NCBI GenBank assembly: GCA_041488095.1
Contig: JBGPOP010000009.1
Coordinates: forward strand, 1 to 64,000
DNA from: DASYPQ01 sp041488095
Lineage (GTDB): Bacteria > Planctomycetota > UBA1135 > GCA-002686595
Direction of reading: 5' to 3'
Length of the DNA stretch: 64,000 nucleotides
Part shown: one piece after another, positions 24,808 through 34,560 of the stretch
How positions within the stretch are numbered: the stretch's first letter is position 1
How the letters are laid out: every line of letters starts with the position of its first letter
Program-made: the position numbers and the translations under genes
The notes under the pieces: model-generated
What the model saw: only the letters and a program-made list of their open reading frames with translations
Databases searched by the model: none
What the model was told of the DNA's origin: nothing

Positions 24808-25911
24808 ATGGCGATGAGGCCAGTGCGGCGGCGGGTCCTCGTCCTCTCCGTCTCCTTCCTTCTCTGCGCGAGCCTCGCCTACCTCGGCTCGATCGCGGTC
24901 CGGACGGCTTCCGCGTACTCGGAACAGAAGAGGGGGCAGGGCTGGGTCGGCCACGTGTACGAAGCCGAGCCCGAGCTGGGATTCCACCTCGTCCCGGGCG
25001 CACGCGGCAGCGAGACCTTTCCGATCGGACCGGACGTCGCCGCGTGCGTCGACGCGGACGGCTTCCGGGTGCCGGCGGATGCGCGAGCGACGACGACTCG
25101 CGTGCGGCCGCTCGTTCTGGCGTTGGGATGTTCCTACACCTACGGAGCGGCGTGCGAAGCGCAGGAGATCTTTCCCTACCTCGTCGCGCAGCGCCTGCAC
25201 GGCTCCTGCGTGAACGCCGGCTGCTCGAGCTACGGCTTGGCGCAGATGCTGATCCTCGCGCGCCGGTTGATCCCGCTCTACCGGCCGGACTACGTGCTGT
25301 TCCAGCACTCGCCCTGGCTGGCTGAACGGAGTCGGACGCGATTCGCGCCCGTATTCTTCGGATCCCTGTCGATACCCTGCTTCGATGCGGACTCTGGAGG
25401 CGTGAAGCTGTGCCCCCCGGCTTTCCATCCGATCGTCTTCGATCTGCCCGTCGAGCGCTATCTCCACTCGCCTCCGGGCGTTCTCGACTTCCTGTCGTTC
25501 GAGCTCCGCGTGGGCATCCCGCTGATCTTCCACGACGACGTGGAGCGATGTCTCCTCCGGAGGCGGGAGCCTCCGCTCCATCCGCCCAGCAGCGAAGTCA
25601 TCGCCGAGAGCGTCCACGCCGAGGTCGCGGCACTCTGCGCCAAGCACGGGGCGCGGTTGGTGCTGGTGGCGGTTGGGAAGAGCTGCCAGCCTGTTCCGAT
25701 CGAGGATTCTGCCGCCAAGCTCGGCTGCCTCGTCGTGGACGCCGAGGCCGCGCTGTGCGCGCGTCTCCCGGACATGGACAAAGGGACCTATCTCCTGCGC
25801 TACGGCCGCTGGGGCGGCGATCCTCCGGTGCTCGTCGACGCGCACCCGAATCCGCTCGCACATTCCATCATCGCGCAGGCCATCCTCGAGGCCATCGGTG
25901 GCTCGCGATGA
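24808..25911 (+). CDS. SGNH/GDSL-like hydrolase, membrane anchored
   Basis: 367 residues. N-terminal transmembrane helix (VLVLSVSFLLCASLAYLGSI). LALGCSYTYG resembles the SGNH block I with Ser nucleophile; the block V pair is in DAHPNPLAHSIIAQAI (Asp/His). The middle is long and Cys-rich. It is likely an O-acyl esterase-like enzyme acting outside, perhaps on polysaccharide; no substrate can be fixed. Its stop overlaps the next gene's ATG (ATGA), so the two are coupled. Confidence 0.7.
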   Translation: MAMRPVRRRVLVLSVSFLLCASLAYLGSIAVRTASAYSEQKRGQGWVGHVYEAEPELGFHLVPGARGSETFPIGPDVAACVDADGFRVPADARATTTRVRPLVLALGCSYTYGAACEAQEIFPYLVAQRLHGSCVNAGCSSYGLAQMLILARRLIPLYRPDYVLFQHSPWLAERSRTRFAPVFFGSLSIPCFDADSGGVKLCPPAFHPIVFDLPVERYLHSPPGVLDFLSFELRVGIPLIFHDDVERCLLRRREPPLHPPSSEVIAESVHAEVAALCAKHGARLVLVAVGKSCQPVPIEDSAAKLGCLVVDAEAALCARLPDMDKGTYLLRYGRWGGDPPVLVDAHPNPLAHSIIAQAILEAIGGSR

Positions 25912-28148
25912 TGTCAGCGACCTCCTCGCTTCGTCGCTCGCTGCTGATGGCGGCGCTCCTCGTCGCTCTCCCTTCCGGCGGTTCCGAGAAGGACTTCGAG
26001 GAGGCCTTGCAGCTCGTCGACCGGACGATCGCGGCGGGCAAGGCGAAGAAGGCCAAGGAGCTCCTGGTCACGACGATCGAGGAGAGCAAGGACCAGCCTT
26101 GGGCTCTCTACCACCTGACGGAGATCATGGACGACCTGCGTCGCGCCACGTTCTGGTCCTCGAACGAGAAGCCCGAGCCCAAGACGCTCGTCTCCGGCGA
26201 GCTGATGTCCTGGTCGCCCTCCAGCGGGCAGATCAAGCTTCGCTATCGGGTCGACCCGGACGCGGAAAAGCCTTCGGGCAAGACCAAGGGGAGCTCCGGA
26301 GCGAGGAAGGGCGGCGGGCGAATCCTCGCCGACTTCACCGAGCACGGGTCACTCCTGTTCCACCCGCTCGCCTTCGAAGGCCCGTTCACGATCGAGATCC
26401 AGGGCGATTCCTACCCGGCACTGTCCGAACCGGCCCATCCGCCCGCGATCGTGGTGTGCGCGGACTGGAGCCAGAGCACGATCGTCTCCTTCGGGTTGCC
26501 GCCGCAGAAGCAGGGGACGCAGATCCGCTACGTGCCTGCGCGGATCGTGCACGTCGAGAACGGGGAGGCGACGACCGAGGCCGAGGCCCAGTGCACGGCG
26601 ATGCCCGGAACGGAATACGACTTGAAGGTGGTCGTGAGCTCCTCGTCGATCACCGCCTTCTCCTCCGACCAGAAGCTGCTGACGGCGAAGAAGCCCGAGT
26701 CGGTGTACGGGCAGTTCGGCGTCCAGAACTGCCCGCGAGTGACCGAGATCCTCGTCACCGGCAAGATCCAGCCCTCGTGGTTGCAGGGTGTCGTCGATGC
26801 CGCGCTCCAGGAGAAGTGGACGACCTTCGAGAAGAGCTACAAGCCGATTGCCGACCTGCCCGTGTGGCTGCGCGAGAAGGCGTGGGCGAGCGCGTTCGGG
26901 GCTCCCGTCTCCGACGAGGCTGTGCCGGGAAAGGAGGATCCCGGAGACAAGGAGCGCATGCGCGCGTTCTTGACTCTCGCGAGGGAGAAGGGTCCTCAGG
27001 CAGCATTCGACTATGCCCGCGGGTTGCCGGCGGAAGGAACGAAGGAGGAATTGCGCAGTTGGCTCGCGGCGATCGCCTTGTGGGAACTCGGGTGCGAGAA
27101 AGAGGCTCTCGAAGCCTGCGCCAAGGTGTGCGCGCTCGACCAGCAGTTCTTCCCCGCGCGCCGGATGAGGGTAAGGCTCGTGGCCGCGGTTTCCACCTAC
27201 CGGGAGGCGATCGAGGACTGCAAGAGCCTGGTGGCCGATTTCCCCAGGGAGTCCGCGGCGTACCTCGGCCTGACGGAGCTCGAGCTCCTCGACGGTCATC
27301 CGGAGGATGCGCGTGCGGCGGTGCGCGCAGCGATCGACGCCGGAGTTCCGGCGGGAATCCTCGAGGACGCCGAACACCTCGTGGCGCGCGCCCTCAAGGG
27401 ACCGCTGTGGTCGCGCTCCTACGAGTACAAGTCCGAGCACTACGTGATCAGCTCGGACATCAGCCAGCCGCTCTGCTTCCAGGCCGCGAACCTGCTCGAG
27501 AAATTCTACGCGAAGTTCAACATCCACCTCCGACGCGTGGCGGGACAGGAGAAGCGCACGTTCCGCGTGTACCTCTTCTCCGGCCGTGCGGGGTACGACG
27601 CGTACACAAAGGACCTCCTGGGCAAGGAGAAGAAGAACACCGCCGGCCTCTACAGCCCGCTCGTGAAGCAGCTCCTGATCTGGAACCTGCCGGATGCCGA
27701 GAGCATGATGCGCACGATCCGGCACGAGGGGTTCCACCAATACCTCGATCGTCTGGTCGGCTGGTCGCCCGTCTGGCTCAACGAAGGCCTGGCCGAATAC
27801 TTCGAGGGGAGCAGGCTCGTGAACGCAGCCTGGAGCGACGGCGAGATGCAGCCCGGGCACGTCCGGTTGCTCCAGAAGTCGGCGATGACGCCTCTGAAGG
27901 ACTTCGTGAGGATCCATCCGGGCGCGTTCTACGAGCCGAAGTCCGTGGATCTGAACTACGCCGAGGCCTGGGCCTTCGTCCACTTCCTCCTGAACAGCGG
28001 CGCGAAGAACAAGCAGCGCTTCGAGCGCCTGCTCGACGCGCTCATCGGCGGTGCGAAGCCCCGGGCCGCGATTGCGGAGGTCTTCGACGAGGCGAGCCTC
28101 TCGAAGCTCGAGCCGGAGTTTGCGGACTACGTGCGCGGGCTCAAGTGA
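25908..28148 (+). CDS. Exported DUF1570-type zinc metallopeptidase with helical repeats
   Basis: 746 residues. Signal peptide at residues 8-25. The N-terminal and middle regions are helical, TPR-like segments. The C-terminal domain carries HExxH in RHEGFHQYL (about residues 606-610) and a downstream Glu in LNEGLAEYFEGSR, an HExxH-x15-E gluzincin pattern as in DUF1570 proteins. Such proteins are common in planctomycetes. The protease should act in the periplasm or outside; its substrate is unknown. Coupled with the SGNH gene. Confidence 0.8.
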   Translation: MMSATSSLRRSLLMAALLVALPSGGSEKDFEEALQLVDRTIAAGKAKKAKELLVTTIEESKDQPWALYHLTEIMDDLRRATFWSSNEKPEPKTLVSGELMSWSPSSGQIKLRYRVDPDAEKPSGKTKGSSGARKGGGRILADFTEHGSLLFHPLAFEGPFTIEIQGDSYPALSEPAHPPAIVVCADWSQSTIVSFGLPPQKQGTQIRYVPARIVHVENGEATTEAEAQCTAMPGTEYDLKVVVSSSSITAFSSDQKLLTAKKPESVYGQFGVQNCPRVTEILVTGKIQPSWLQGVVDAALQEKWTTFEKSYKPIADLPVWLREKAWASAFGAPVSDEAVPGKEDPGDKERMRAFLTLAREKGPQAAFDYARGLPAEGTKEELRSWLAAIALWELGCEKEALEACAKVCALDQQFFPARRMRVRLVAAVSTYREAIEDCKSLVADFPRESAAYLGLTELELLDGHPEDARAAVRAAIDAGVPAGILEDAEHLVARALKGPLWSRSYEYKSEHYVISSDISQPLCFQAANLLEKFYAKFNIHLRRVAGQEKRTFRVYLFSGRAGYDAYTKDLLGKEKKNTAGLYSPLVKQLLIWNLPDAESMMRTIRHEGFHQYLDRLVGWSPVWLNEGLAEYFEGSRLVNAAWSDGEMQPGHVRLLQKSAMTPLKDFVRIHPGAFYEPKSVDLNYAEAWAFVHFLLNSGAKNKQRFERLLDALIGGAKPRAAIAEVFDEASLSKLEPEFADYVRGLK

Positions 28149-28177
28149 CGCCAGGCCGAGATCGTGGAGATCAGGGC

Positions 28178-28312
28178 ACGCGCGCGGGCCGTCAGTGCGA
28201 ATCCATCCGACGGATGGTCCCTCCCACGATCCGCGTACTCGCGTTTGAACTTCTCGGTCTCCTGACGCGCAACGTGCATGGCCCTCCTCGCGTTGGAGCG
28301 GCTCTATCGCCC
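28178..28312 (-). pseudogene. Decayed, internally deleted copy of the ClpN-domain gene
   Basis: Read on the minus strand, a segment near 28240-28310 encodes NARRAMHVARQETEKFKREY. It aligns with NAKKALNLARQEAQRLNHEY at the start of the intact gene at 28332-28943. It then runs in a shifted frame into IRRMDSH-stop, the exact C-terminus of the intact gene. The last 40 bp (28178-28217) are identical to 28318-28357. A tandem duplicate appears to have lost its middle, shifted frame and gained a stop near its start. Confidence 0.7.
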
Positions 28313-28331
28313 CGGTGACGCGCGCGGGCCG

Positions 28332-28943
28332 TCAGTGCGAATCCATCCGACGGATGGCTTCTTCCACGTTCTGCGCCGCGCCGGGCTCGTGGATCTGGCG
28401 CAGCAGGTCGCGTGCGAGCGCGAGGACACCGGCGATCTGCTCCCGGCTGAGCTGACCGGTGAGCGCCCGGGGGTCGAGCGGCTGGCCCGGCGACTTCTCC
28501 GGCGCGGCGCGCAGCTCGAGCAGCTTCTCACGCGCACCCTCCAGCGTCACCCCCAGACTCCTGAGCGCACGACCGCCGACGCCTTCCTGCTCCTTGATCA
28601 CGCCGAGCAGGAGATGTTCCGTGCCGATGAAGGAGTCTCCGAGGCCTCCGGCATCCTCCATCGACAGCTCGAGGACCTTCTTCGCTCGCAGCGTGAAGGG
28701 GAGCTGCACCGGCTTGACCTGTGTCGGGCCGCTCTCGATGAGCTTCTCCACCTCGACACGAACTTGTCTCGGATTGGTACCCAGCCCGTCGAGCACGCGC
28801 ATCGCCGTACACCCATCCAGATGGAGCAGCCCGAGCAGGATGTGTTCGGTACCGAGATACTCGTGGTTGAGCCTCTGGGCTTCCTGGCGCGCCAGGTTCA
28901 AGGCCTTCTTCGCGTTGTCGGTGAAGCGGTCGAACACGGCCAA
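28332..28943 (-). CDS. Stand-alone Clp N-terminal (ClpC-type) double-repeat protein
   Basis: 203 residues. Two Clp-N repeats: the first begins with FTDNAKKALNLARQEAQRL and LGTEHILLGLL; the second with TLRAKKVLELSMEDA and IGTEHLLLGVIKEQEG. The AAA+ modules of ClpC are absent, so it cannot unfold proteins itself. Such free N-domains may act as adaptors or decoys. A short C-terminal helical tail ends in RRMDSH. A decayed paralogue lies immediately downstream. Confidence 0.85.
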   Translation of the reverse strand: MAVFDRFTDNAKKALNLARQEAQRLNHEYLGTEHILLGLLHLDGCTAMRVLDGLGTNPRQVRVEVEKLIESGPTQVKPVQLPFTLRAKKVLELSMEDAGGLGDSFIGTEHLLLGVIKEQEGVGGRALRSLGVTLEGAREKLLELRAAPEKSPGQPLDPRALTGQLSREQIAGVLALARDLLRQIHEPGAAQNVEEAIRRMDSH

Positions 28944-29053
28944 GCTCTCTCATTATCCTCGAAGCGCTGCCTTGTCACGCCCGATCGCCGGGGAATAGAC
29001 TGGGCCGCGTGGTCGAGGATCGCGGAGAAGCGGGGAAGGAGCAGGCCTCCCAA

Positions 29054-29725
29054 ATGTACTCGCCGGAAGCATTGCTCGGGCCACTGAACGAGTTCGAGCA
29101 GAAGTACGCCCCCAAGCATCTCTTCGCGGCTGGACGCGTGGACCTCCTGCGCGGGAGATCCCGTGTCTCGATCGTCGGGTCTCGACAGGCTTCCGCAGAG
29201 GGAAAAAGCAGAGCCTCTCGTCTCGCGCGATTCCTCACCTCGAAGGGCATCGTCGTCGTGAGCGGACTGGCCGAGGGGATCGACACTGCGGCTCACATCG
29301 CCGCGATCGAGGCCGGTGGAGACACGGTCGCGGTTCTGGGTACTCCTCTCGACCGCTTCTATCCGAAGTCGAACGAGGATCTCCAGCGAAGGATCATGCT
29401 GGAACACCTGGCGATCTCCCAGTTCCCGATCGGGCATCCAGTGGCGCGGAAGAACTTCCCGCTCCGGAATCGGACGATGGCCCTCGTCGCCGAAGCAACG
29501 GTCATCGTCGAAGCCGGGGACGGGAGTGGGTCTCTCTCGCAGGGTTGGGAGGCATTGCGCCTCGGAAGGGCACTCCTTCTCATGAAGTCGACGCTCTCCG
29601 TTCCCGGCCTAGCTTGGCCAGGAAAAATGTTGGAGTACGGGGCCCTGGTGCTCTCCGCCCCGGAGGAGATGCTCGAGGTCTTGCCTTCAGGGTGCCGGTG
29701 GAACCCTGAGGATGCTCCTTTCTGA
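29054..29725 (+). CDS. DprA/Smf-like Rossmann (SLOG-superfamily) protein, core domain only
   Basis: About 223 residues from ATG 29054 (an upstream in-frame start at 29009 exists). The DprA core is evident: VSIVGSRQAS, VVVSGLAEGIDTAAHIAAIE, VAVLGTPLDRFYPKSN, FPLRNRTMALVAEATVIVEA and SGSLSQGWEALRLGR. It lacks the N-terminal SAM-like and C-terminal winged-helix regions of competence DprA. It overlaps the phosphoribosyltransferase gene by 14 bp. Stand-alone SLOG proteins paired with nucleotide-modifying enzymes have been proposed as conflict or signalling modules. Plain DNA-uptake function is the alternative. Confidence 0.8.
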   Translation: MYSPEALLGPLNEFEQKYAPKHLFAAGRVDLLRGRSRVSIVGSRQASAEGKSRASRLARFLTSKGIVVVSGLAEGIDTAAHIAAIEAGGDTVAVLGTPLDRFYPKSNEDLQRRIMLEHLAISQFPIGHPVARKNFPLRNRTMALVAEATVIVEAGDGSGSLSQGWEALRLGRALLLMKSTLSVPGLAWPGKMLEYGALVLSAPEEMLEVLPSGCRWNPEDAPF

Positions 29726-30362
29726 GCTGCAGTTCGGTTCGTATCTCAGCTACACCCCACGAGGGGAGTCTCCGCAGGCCAGGAGTTCTCGCGAGTGGAG
29801 GGACCGTCTGAAGTTCGAGCGGCTCTTCGGGCAGCCTCCGGAGCCGACATCGCGATACATCGTTCGGCGTCTCGCCGCGGAGATCGAGGGCTCACCCCTC
29901 GCAGACCTTCTTACACCCGGGTCGACGCTCGTGCCCATCCCGGGACACGCACCCCTGCAATAGGGGTGGCTGTGGGTGCCGTTTCTCCTGGCGAGGGCCC
30001 TTCAGGAGGCAGGTCTGGGCGGAGAGGTCCTTCCGTGCTTGCAGCGCAGGGTGAGAGTTCCGAAGTCCTCCTTCTGCCGTCCAGAAGATCGACCAAGGGC
30101 CGCAGACCACTATGGAGCACTCATGCTTGATGGGTTGCTCCCCCCGCTGAGCGACATTGTGCTCGTGGACGACATCGTGACCCGCGGATCCACAATGCTC
30201 GGGGCGGCGAGCCGTCTCGCCGAGACGTTTTCAGGAGTCCGGATCACCGCGTTCGCGGCGATGCGAACGGTCAGCAATCACGAGGAATTCAGTGCGATCC
30301 GGGATCCGCGAATCGGAAGGATCTGGTTGAGAGAGGACGGCGAGAGCTTCAGGGATCCGTGA
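29712..30362 (+). pseudogene. Phosphoribosyltransferase (ComF-like) gene split by one in-frame TAG
   Basis: The frame starting at ATG 29712 stops at TAG 29961-29963 and reopens in the same frame to 30362 (217 codons in all including the TAG and the terminal stop). The first part ends LVPIPGHAPLQ, a typical ComF-like stretch; the second part continues GWLWVPFLLARALQ. The second part holds the PRPP-binding loop IVLVDDIVTRGST. Everything else is intact, so this is a recent point mutation, a sequencing error, or a gene read through at TAG. It is translationally coupled to the DprA-like gene. It lacks the ComF zinc finger. Confidence 0.75.
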
Positions 30363-32699
30363 TCACGCCCCAGGCCGCAGCCACGCGAGCCGCTTTTCGC
30401 GGTCGGCAGCGAAGCGCTGGATGCCCTCGAGCAAGTGCCCGGCGTCGATGTGCGCCTCGACCTTCAGCTCCTCGACGCTGCCACCGGTTCTCCAGCGGTC
30501 GTCCCAGTCGCTGCTCATCGCGTACTCCTCGGCCGTCTTGTGCGCGAGCCAGTCGTGCATCAGCCGCCGCGCGCCGTTCGTGATCACGGTCGAGTCGAGC
30601 CAGTCCTCGCGCGAGAGGATCTTCTCACGGTACGCCGCGTCCTGGCGCTGGAAGAGCTCCCACGACGCTGCCTGGACGAGCTTCACGTTCGGAGCGCTGC
30701 CGTCCTGAAACTTCGGCAGCAGCGTGTAGACCGAGTCGGTCGTGCTCGTGCCCTGCAAGATCACGCAGCCTTCCTTCGGCCTCTTCGGATCGTAGTCGCG
30801 GATCACGTACGCGCCCTTCGCGGCCTCGAAGTGCGACGGGATTCCGAGTTTCTTTCGGTCTGGGATCGCGACGTTGGGGCGCGTGAGATGAAGCACGATG
30901 AGCGGCACGTCGGTCGCGAGCGCCGCGGCGAGCATCACCGGCACCTCGTTGTGCTCCCATGGGTACAGGTTGATGACATGGCCGGCCGGGAAGAGCTGCG
31001 TCACGCCCGGCGAGAAGATCCCGAAGTGCGTGCGGCTGTCCTCGGCGGTCTCGGGGCCCGAGTGACCTGCGACCCAGATCACCTTGCCGACCTTGAGCGG
31101 GCAGTCCTGTGCAAGCTGGCTGAACAGGCGCATCAGCCCGTACTTCAGGTACGAGAACGACCCGTACGTCGAGTGCGCGCCCCAATAGCCGAGGAACGTC
31201 TTCTCCGGCTCGCTCGACATGTTCACCGTCGCGAGCCCGGCCATCAGCCCCGAGTTCGAGAACTCGGTGATCTGCTGCGGGAGCAGCGACCCGCCCGGGT
31301 TCTTGTCGCGCTCGTACCAGCCGAAGCCCTCCTTCTGCTTGAACCCGAGCGCGAAACCGTGGATCGACGTCGACTCGGCCAGATCCGCGGAGCAGGCGAG
31401 CACGAGCGGGCGCCCCATCTTCTCGCGCGCGAGCTCGTTCACCCACGCGCCGAACTTCGCGAAGCCCTCTTTGTTCGAGATTTTCGTCCCCGGCGCGACG
31501 AAGAGCTCCTTCGGGAGCTTGTCGAGCGCGAGCCACGAGCGGTCCTCGTGCAGGTTGACGCTCGAGGTCAGCTTGAAACCCTCCGGACGCGCCGGCACCG
31601 ACTCGCCGATCTCGACGAGCGTGTCGGTGAGGTACTCGAGCAGCTCGTTGTCGTTGCGCAGCACGCTGAAGACCGTCCTGAACCAGTCGCTGGTCTGCTC
31701 GCGGCCGGCCTTCTCGCCCGGATCGGTCGTGTCGCCGAAGCCCTTGAACGCGACGCCGTACTTGTCCTGGAAGTCCTTGCGCCCTTTCCAGAAGAGCTCG
31801 CTGTTCCTCGCGTGCGCCTTGCCGTGGCTCGGCGCGTCGTACTTGTAGTAGCCGCGTCCCTTGCGCGTCTTGACCCACACCATACCCGGTCGCCCGCGCG
31901 GTTCGGGATCGTGGACGATCTTCAGCAGCGCGCGCGCGATCGAGGCGTAGTCCTCGCCCTTCTCCGTCCCCGCGATGCGCCAACCGTACGGCTCGAACCA
32001 TTGCTGCGGCGTCCCGTGCACCACCTCGGAGTGCGCGCGGTGGTCGATGCCGTGGTCGTTCCAGTCGAAGAGGTAGATGAGGTTGTCGAGGCCGAGACCC
32101 CAGGCCGAGTTCTTGACCTCGTGGTGCGTGCCCGCCGAGTGGCCGCCCTCGCCTTCCATCGCGAACACCCTGACCTCGCCGGCTCCGGCGTGCTTCAGCG
32201 CCATCGCCTCGCCGAGCGCCGCCGAGGCGCCGTGGCCCGAAGGCCCGGTGTTGAACTTGAAGAAGAGGGTCTTGCCCTCCATCTCGGCATGGCCGGGCAG
32301 GCCCTTGTTGTGGCGGAGGTTGAGGAGGTCCTCCCAGTGCAGCGCACGCTCGGCAGCCTTGTAGACGAGGAAGCGCTTGTCCTTCGTGCGCTCGTAGCGG
32401 ATGCGCAGCGCCTCGTCGTAGACGGCGAGCATCCCGTACACGAGCGGGCAGCAGTGGCCCGCGATGAGGACGAACCGATCGCCGAACGGCGCCTCGGGGT
32501 GCCGCACGTCCCAGCGCATGATCCCGCCGAGCGTCGTCGACACGAGGAGCTGCACCTTCGATCGCGACCCGCCAGGGTGGCCCGACTGGCGCAGGTTGAG
32601 CATCAGGTCGATGCACTGGTCGATGAGGTCGCCGGTCTTCTGCCACTGGGCGAAGTTCTTGGAGAGGGCTTCGAAGGAGGGCTTCTGGAGGGTTTGCAT
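30363..32699 (-). CDS. tkt: Transketolase
   Basis: 778 residues from ATG 32699. Thiamine-diphosphate enzyme: GHPGGSRSKV near residue 40, GHCCPLVYGML, the TPP motif MEGEGGHSAGTHHE (181-194) with Asn in FDWND (214), the pyrimidine-domain segment with ADLAESTSIHGF, and the C-terminal domain with VLQGTSTTDSVY. The first cofactor segment reads GEGG where many have GDG. It is longer than E. coli TktA (about 660). It links pentose phosphates and glycolysis, and could draw on products of the nucleoside operon. Convergent with the split phosphoribosyltransferase. Confidence 0.9.
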   Translation of the reverse strand: MQTLQKPSFEALSKNFAQWQKTGDLIDQCIDLMLNLRQSGHPGGSRSKVQLLVSTTLGGIMRWDVRHPEAPFGDRFVLIAGHCCPLVYGMLAVYDEALRIRYERTKDKRFLVYKAAERALHWEDLLNLRHNKGLPGHAEMEGKTLFFKFNTGPSGHGASAALGEAMALKHAGAGEVRVFAMEGEGGHSAGTHHEVKNSAWGLGLDNLIYLFDWNDHGIDHRAHSEVVHGTPQQWFEPYGWRIAGTEKGEDYASIARALLKIVHDPEPRGRPGMVWVKTRKGRGYYKYDAPSHGKAHARNSELFWKGRKDFQDKYGVAFKGFGDTTDPGEKAGREQTSDWFRTVFSVLRNDNELLEYLTDTLVEIGESVPARPEGFKLTSSVNLHEDRSWLALDKLPKELFVAPGTKISNKEGFAKFGAWVNELAREKMGRPLVLACSADLAESTSIHGFALGFKQKEGFGWYERDKNPGGSLLPQQITEFSNSGLMAGLATVNMSSEPEKTFLGYWGAHSTYGSFSYLKYGLMRLFSQLAQDCPLKVGKVIWVAGHSGPETAEDSRTHFGIFSPGVTQLFPAGHVINLYPWEHNEVPVMLAAALATDVPLIVLHLTRPNVAIPDRKKLGIPSHFEAAKGAYVIRDYDPKRPKEGCVILQGTSTTDSVYTLLPKFQDGSAPNVKLVQAASWELFQRQDAAYREKILSREDWLDSTVITNGARRLMHDWLAHKTAEEYAMSSDWDDRWRTGGSVEELKVEAHIDAGHLLEGIQRFAADREKRLAWLRPGA

Positions 32700-32812
32700 G
32701 CGGCTGGAGCGAGGTGACAGCGGGTGAGTTCGAGCGCACAATATAGCCGGCCCAGGCGCCGGACGCAGAACCGCTTGCGACGGTCGCGAGAACAGCCGAC
32801 GCCTGAGGTCGT

Positions 32813-34558
32813 TTGTTGAGCAGTCGGTCCCGCCAACGCTGGCTCGTGATCGTGGTTGTAGCGGCGCTCGCGCTCCTCGGGCTGCTCTCCAGGTTGGGCG
32901 AACATCGCCTGGAGGGAGAGGGAGCAACTGCGCCCGAGCCTGCGGGTCATTCTTCCATGCCTGCCGGCGCGCTCGAGCAAGGCCAGGAGACCGTTGCGCC
33001 ACCGACCCCGTCGTCACCGGCCGCAGAGCCCGCGGCCATGGCAGAGGAGACGGACGGCGGCATCGCTCACCCTCGCCTCCGACCTCCCGAGGACCCCAGA
33101 CCCATCGTCGTGTGGGGGCTCGTCACCGACAGATCGATGAGGCCAATCCATCCAAGTCGGAGCGATCCGTCGACTCGATTCCGAGTCGAGCTCGAGAGCG
33201 ACTCTGGCTCCTGGGCCGAGACGCCTGTCGAGCCGGACGGACACTACGCTATCGGCCACCTATCTCCGGGGGGATGGAAGATCTCGGTCGAGGTTGCAGG
33301 CTATCAAGCATGGGATCAGCACGTCGTCCTTGCTGAGGCGGAGCGCGGGCGGCGAGTCGACATCATGCTCGAGGCCTACGCGACGCTTCGAATTCGAATT
33401 GTGGTCGAGGTCGGGGACGCGACCCTACAGCCCGTGGACATGCTCCAGACTTTGTGCGATGCGCAAGCGCGCGGAGGATTCTCCGTGATCCGGGCGATCG
33501 TGACGAAGGATCCACCGCCCGAGCGCTTGCGATACGCCATAGGTGTCGAATTCGACGAGGGCGTGGCCGACCATGTGGAGGGCTTTGGAGCTCCATCCGA
33601 ACCCGGGTTCTTCGGGATGAAGGAGACTTTCGAGCTTCATGCACACCTCCCCGTGCATGCAGCGGTCGCCGTTGGTGACCAGGTCGTGCAGTCGCGGCGA
33701 ATCGACTCGGTGGAGGACGAGGTCGTCTTCCGACTGACCCTCGAGCAGATCCGCGCGCTCCTCGGGAGCGTCCGCTTTCGGGTGGTGGACGAGCACGGGA
33801 ACCCTCCGCGGGAGTCGGGCCTCTGCGTCCTGGCGCGAAGCCCCGACGCCGGGACCATCGCCCTGCGCTCCTTCCTCTCGGACAGCGGTGAAGGGATGCT
33901 CGAGAGCCTCCTCCCCGGCCCGCTCGGAATCGAACTCCGTGTTCCGGGTCACGCCCGTCTGGGCGTCGAGGTCGTCGTCGATTCCGGAAAGGTCCTCGAC
34001 CTGGGCGAGCTCAAATTGGAACCGGAGGTCGCGATTCGAGGGAGGGTCTTGAATCCCGATGGTCTGCCGGCGGATGCGTGGATCGAGTGCCTTCCTCTCT
34101 CAGGAAGGTCGCGTTCGCGATCGATTTTCGAGTTCGAGCGACACGTGGTGAACGAGCGTTTCCAGACTCGACCCGACGGCAGCTTCGAGATCTCGCCCGT
34201 CGGACGCCGCGAGTACGTCCTGCGCGCCCACCCTCCTGGCGCGGAAGACCTTGAGAGCCGTCCAATTCGGGTGAACACCCTGGCGGGATCGATCGACGGT
34301 GTCGAGCTCGAATTGCGTCGAACGACTCAGGTGGTGATCAAGCTCGTGAACCCGCCGAACGAGGTCGAGCAGATTCTCATCGAGGAGGATCAACATCTCC
34401 CCGTCGACGAGGGGGTCCCAAGCACCTCGAAGGTCGCAGCCTTCAGGCTGCCCGCCGGTCACTACACGGCGCTCGCCACAAGTGATGGAAAAGTCCTGGC
34501 CACTCGTGAGTTCGACGCTGCTGGATCGTACATGGTGCTCACCCTGGATTTCCCCTGA
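32813..34558 (+). CDS. Membrane-anchored carboxypeptidase-regulatory-like protein
   Basis: 581 residues from a TTG at 32813. N-terminal anchor helix (WLVIVVVAALALLGLL), a Pro/Ala/Glu linker, then beta-sandwich modules (VVWGLVTDRSMRPIHP, FRVVDEHGNPPRESG, IRGRVLNPDGLPADAWIE). It is a paralogue of the C-terminal parts of the sigma fusions at 4812 and 35026 and of the protein at 37765, but has no sigma domain. It probably displays the modules outside the cell. Ligand unknown. Convergent, 2 bp from the GlsB-family gene. Confidence 0.75.
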   Translation: MLSSRSRQRWLVIVVVAALALLGLLSRLGEHRLEGEGATAPEPAGHSSMPAGALEQGQETVAPPTPSSPAAEPAAMAEETDGGIAHPRLRPPEDPRPIVVWGLVTDRSMRPIHPSRSDPSTRFRVELESDSGSWAETPVEPDGHYAIGHLSPGGWKISVEVAGYQAWDQHVVLAEAERGRRVDIMLEAYATLRIRIVVEVGDATLQPVDMLQTLCDAQARGGFSVIRAIVTKDPPPERLRYAIGVEFDEGVADHVEGFGAPSEPGFFGMKETFELHAHLPVHAAVAVGDQVVQSRRIDSVEDEVVFRLTLEQIRALLGSVRFRVVDEHGNPPRESGLCVLARSPDAGTIALRSFLSDSGEGMLESLLPGPLGIELRVPGHARLGVEVVVDSGKVLDLGELKLEPEVAIRGRVLNPDGLPADAWIECLPLSGRSRSRSIFEFERHVVNERFQTRPDGSFEISPVGRREYVLRAHPPGAEDLESRPIRVNTLAGSIDGVELELRRTTQVVIKLVNPPNEVEQILIEEDQHLPVDEGVPSTSKVAAFRLPAGHYTALATSDGKVLATREFDAAGSYMVLTLDFP

Positions 34559-34560
34559 TC

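Noticed and set aside
28278..29087. 269-codon plus-strand frame
   Set aside because: Antisense to the ClpN gene and its relic.
30435..32717. 760-codon plus-strand frame
   Set aside because: Antisense to transketolase, with Arg/Val/Leu shadow composition and no motif.
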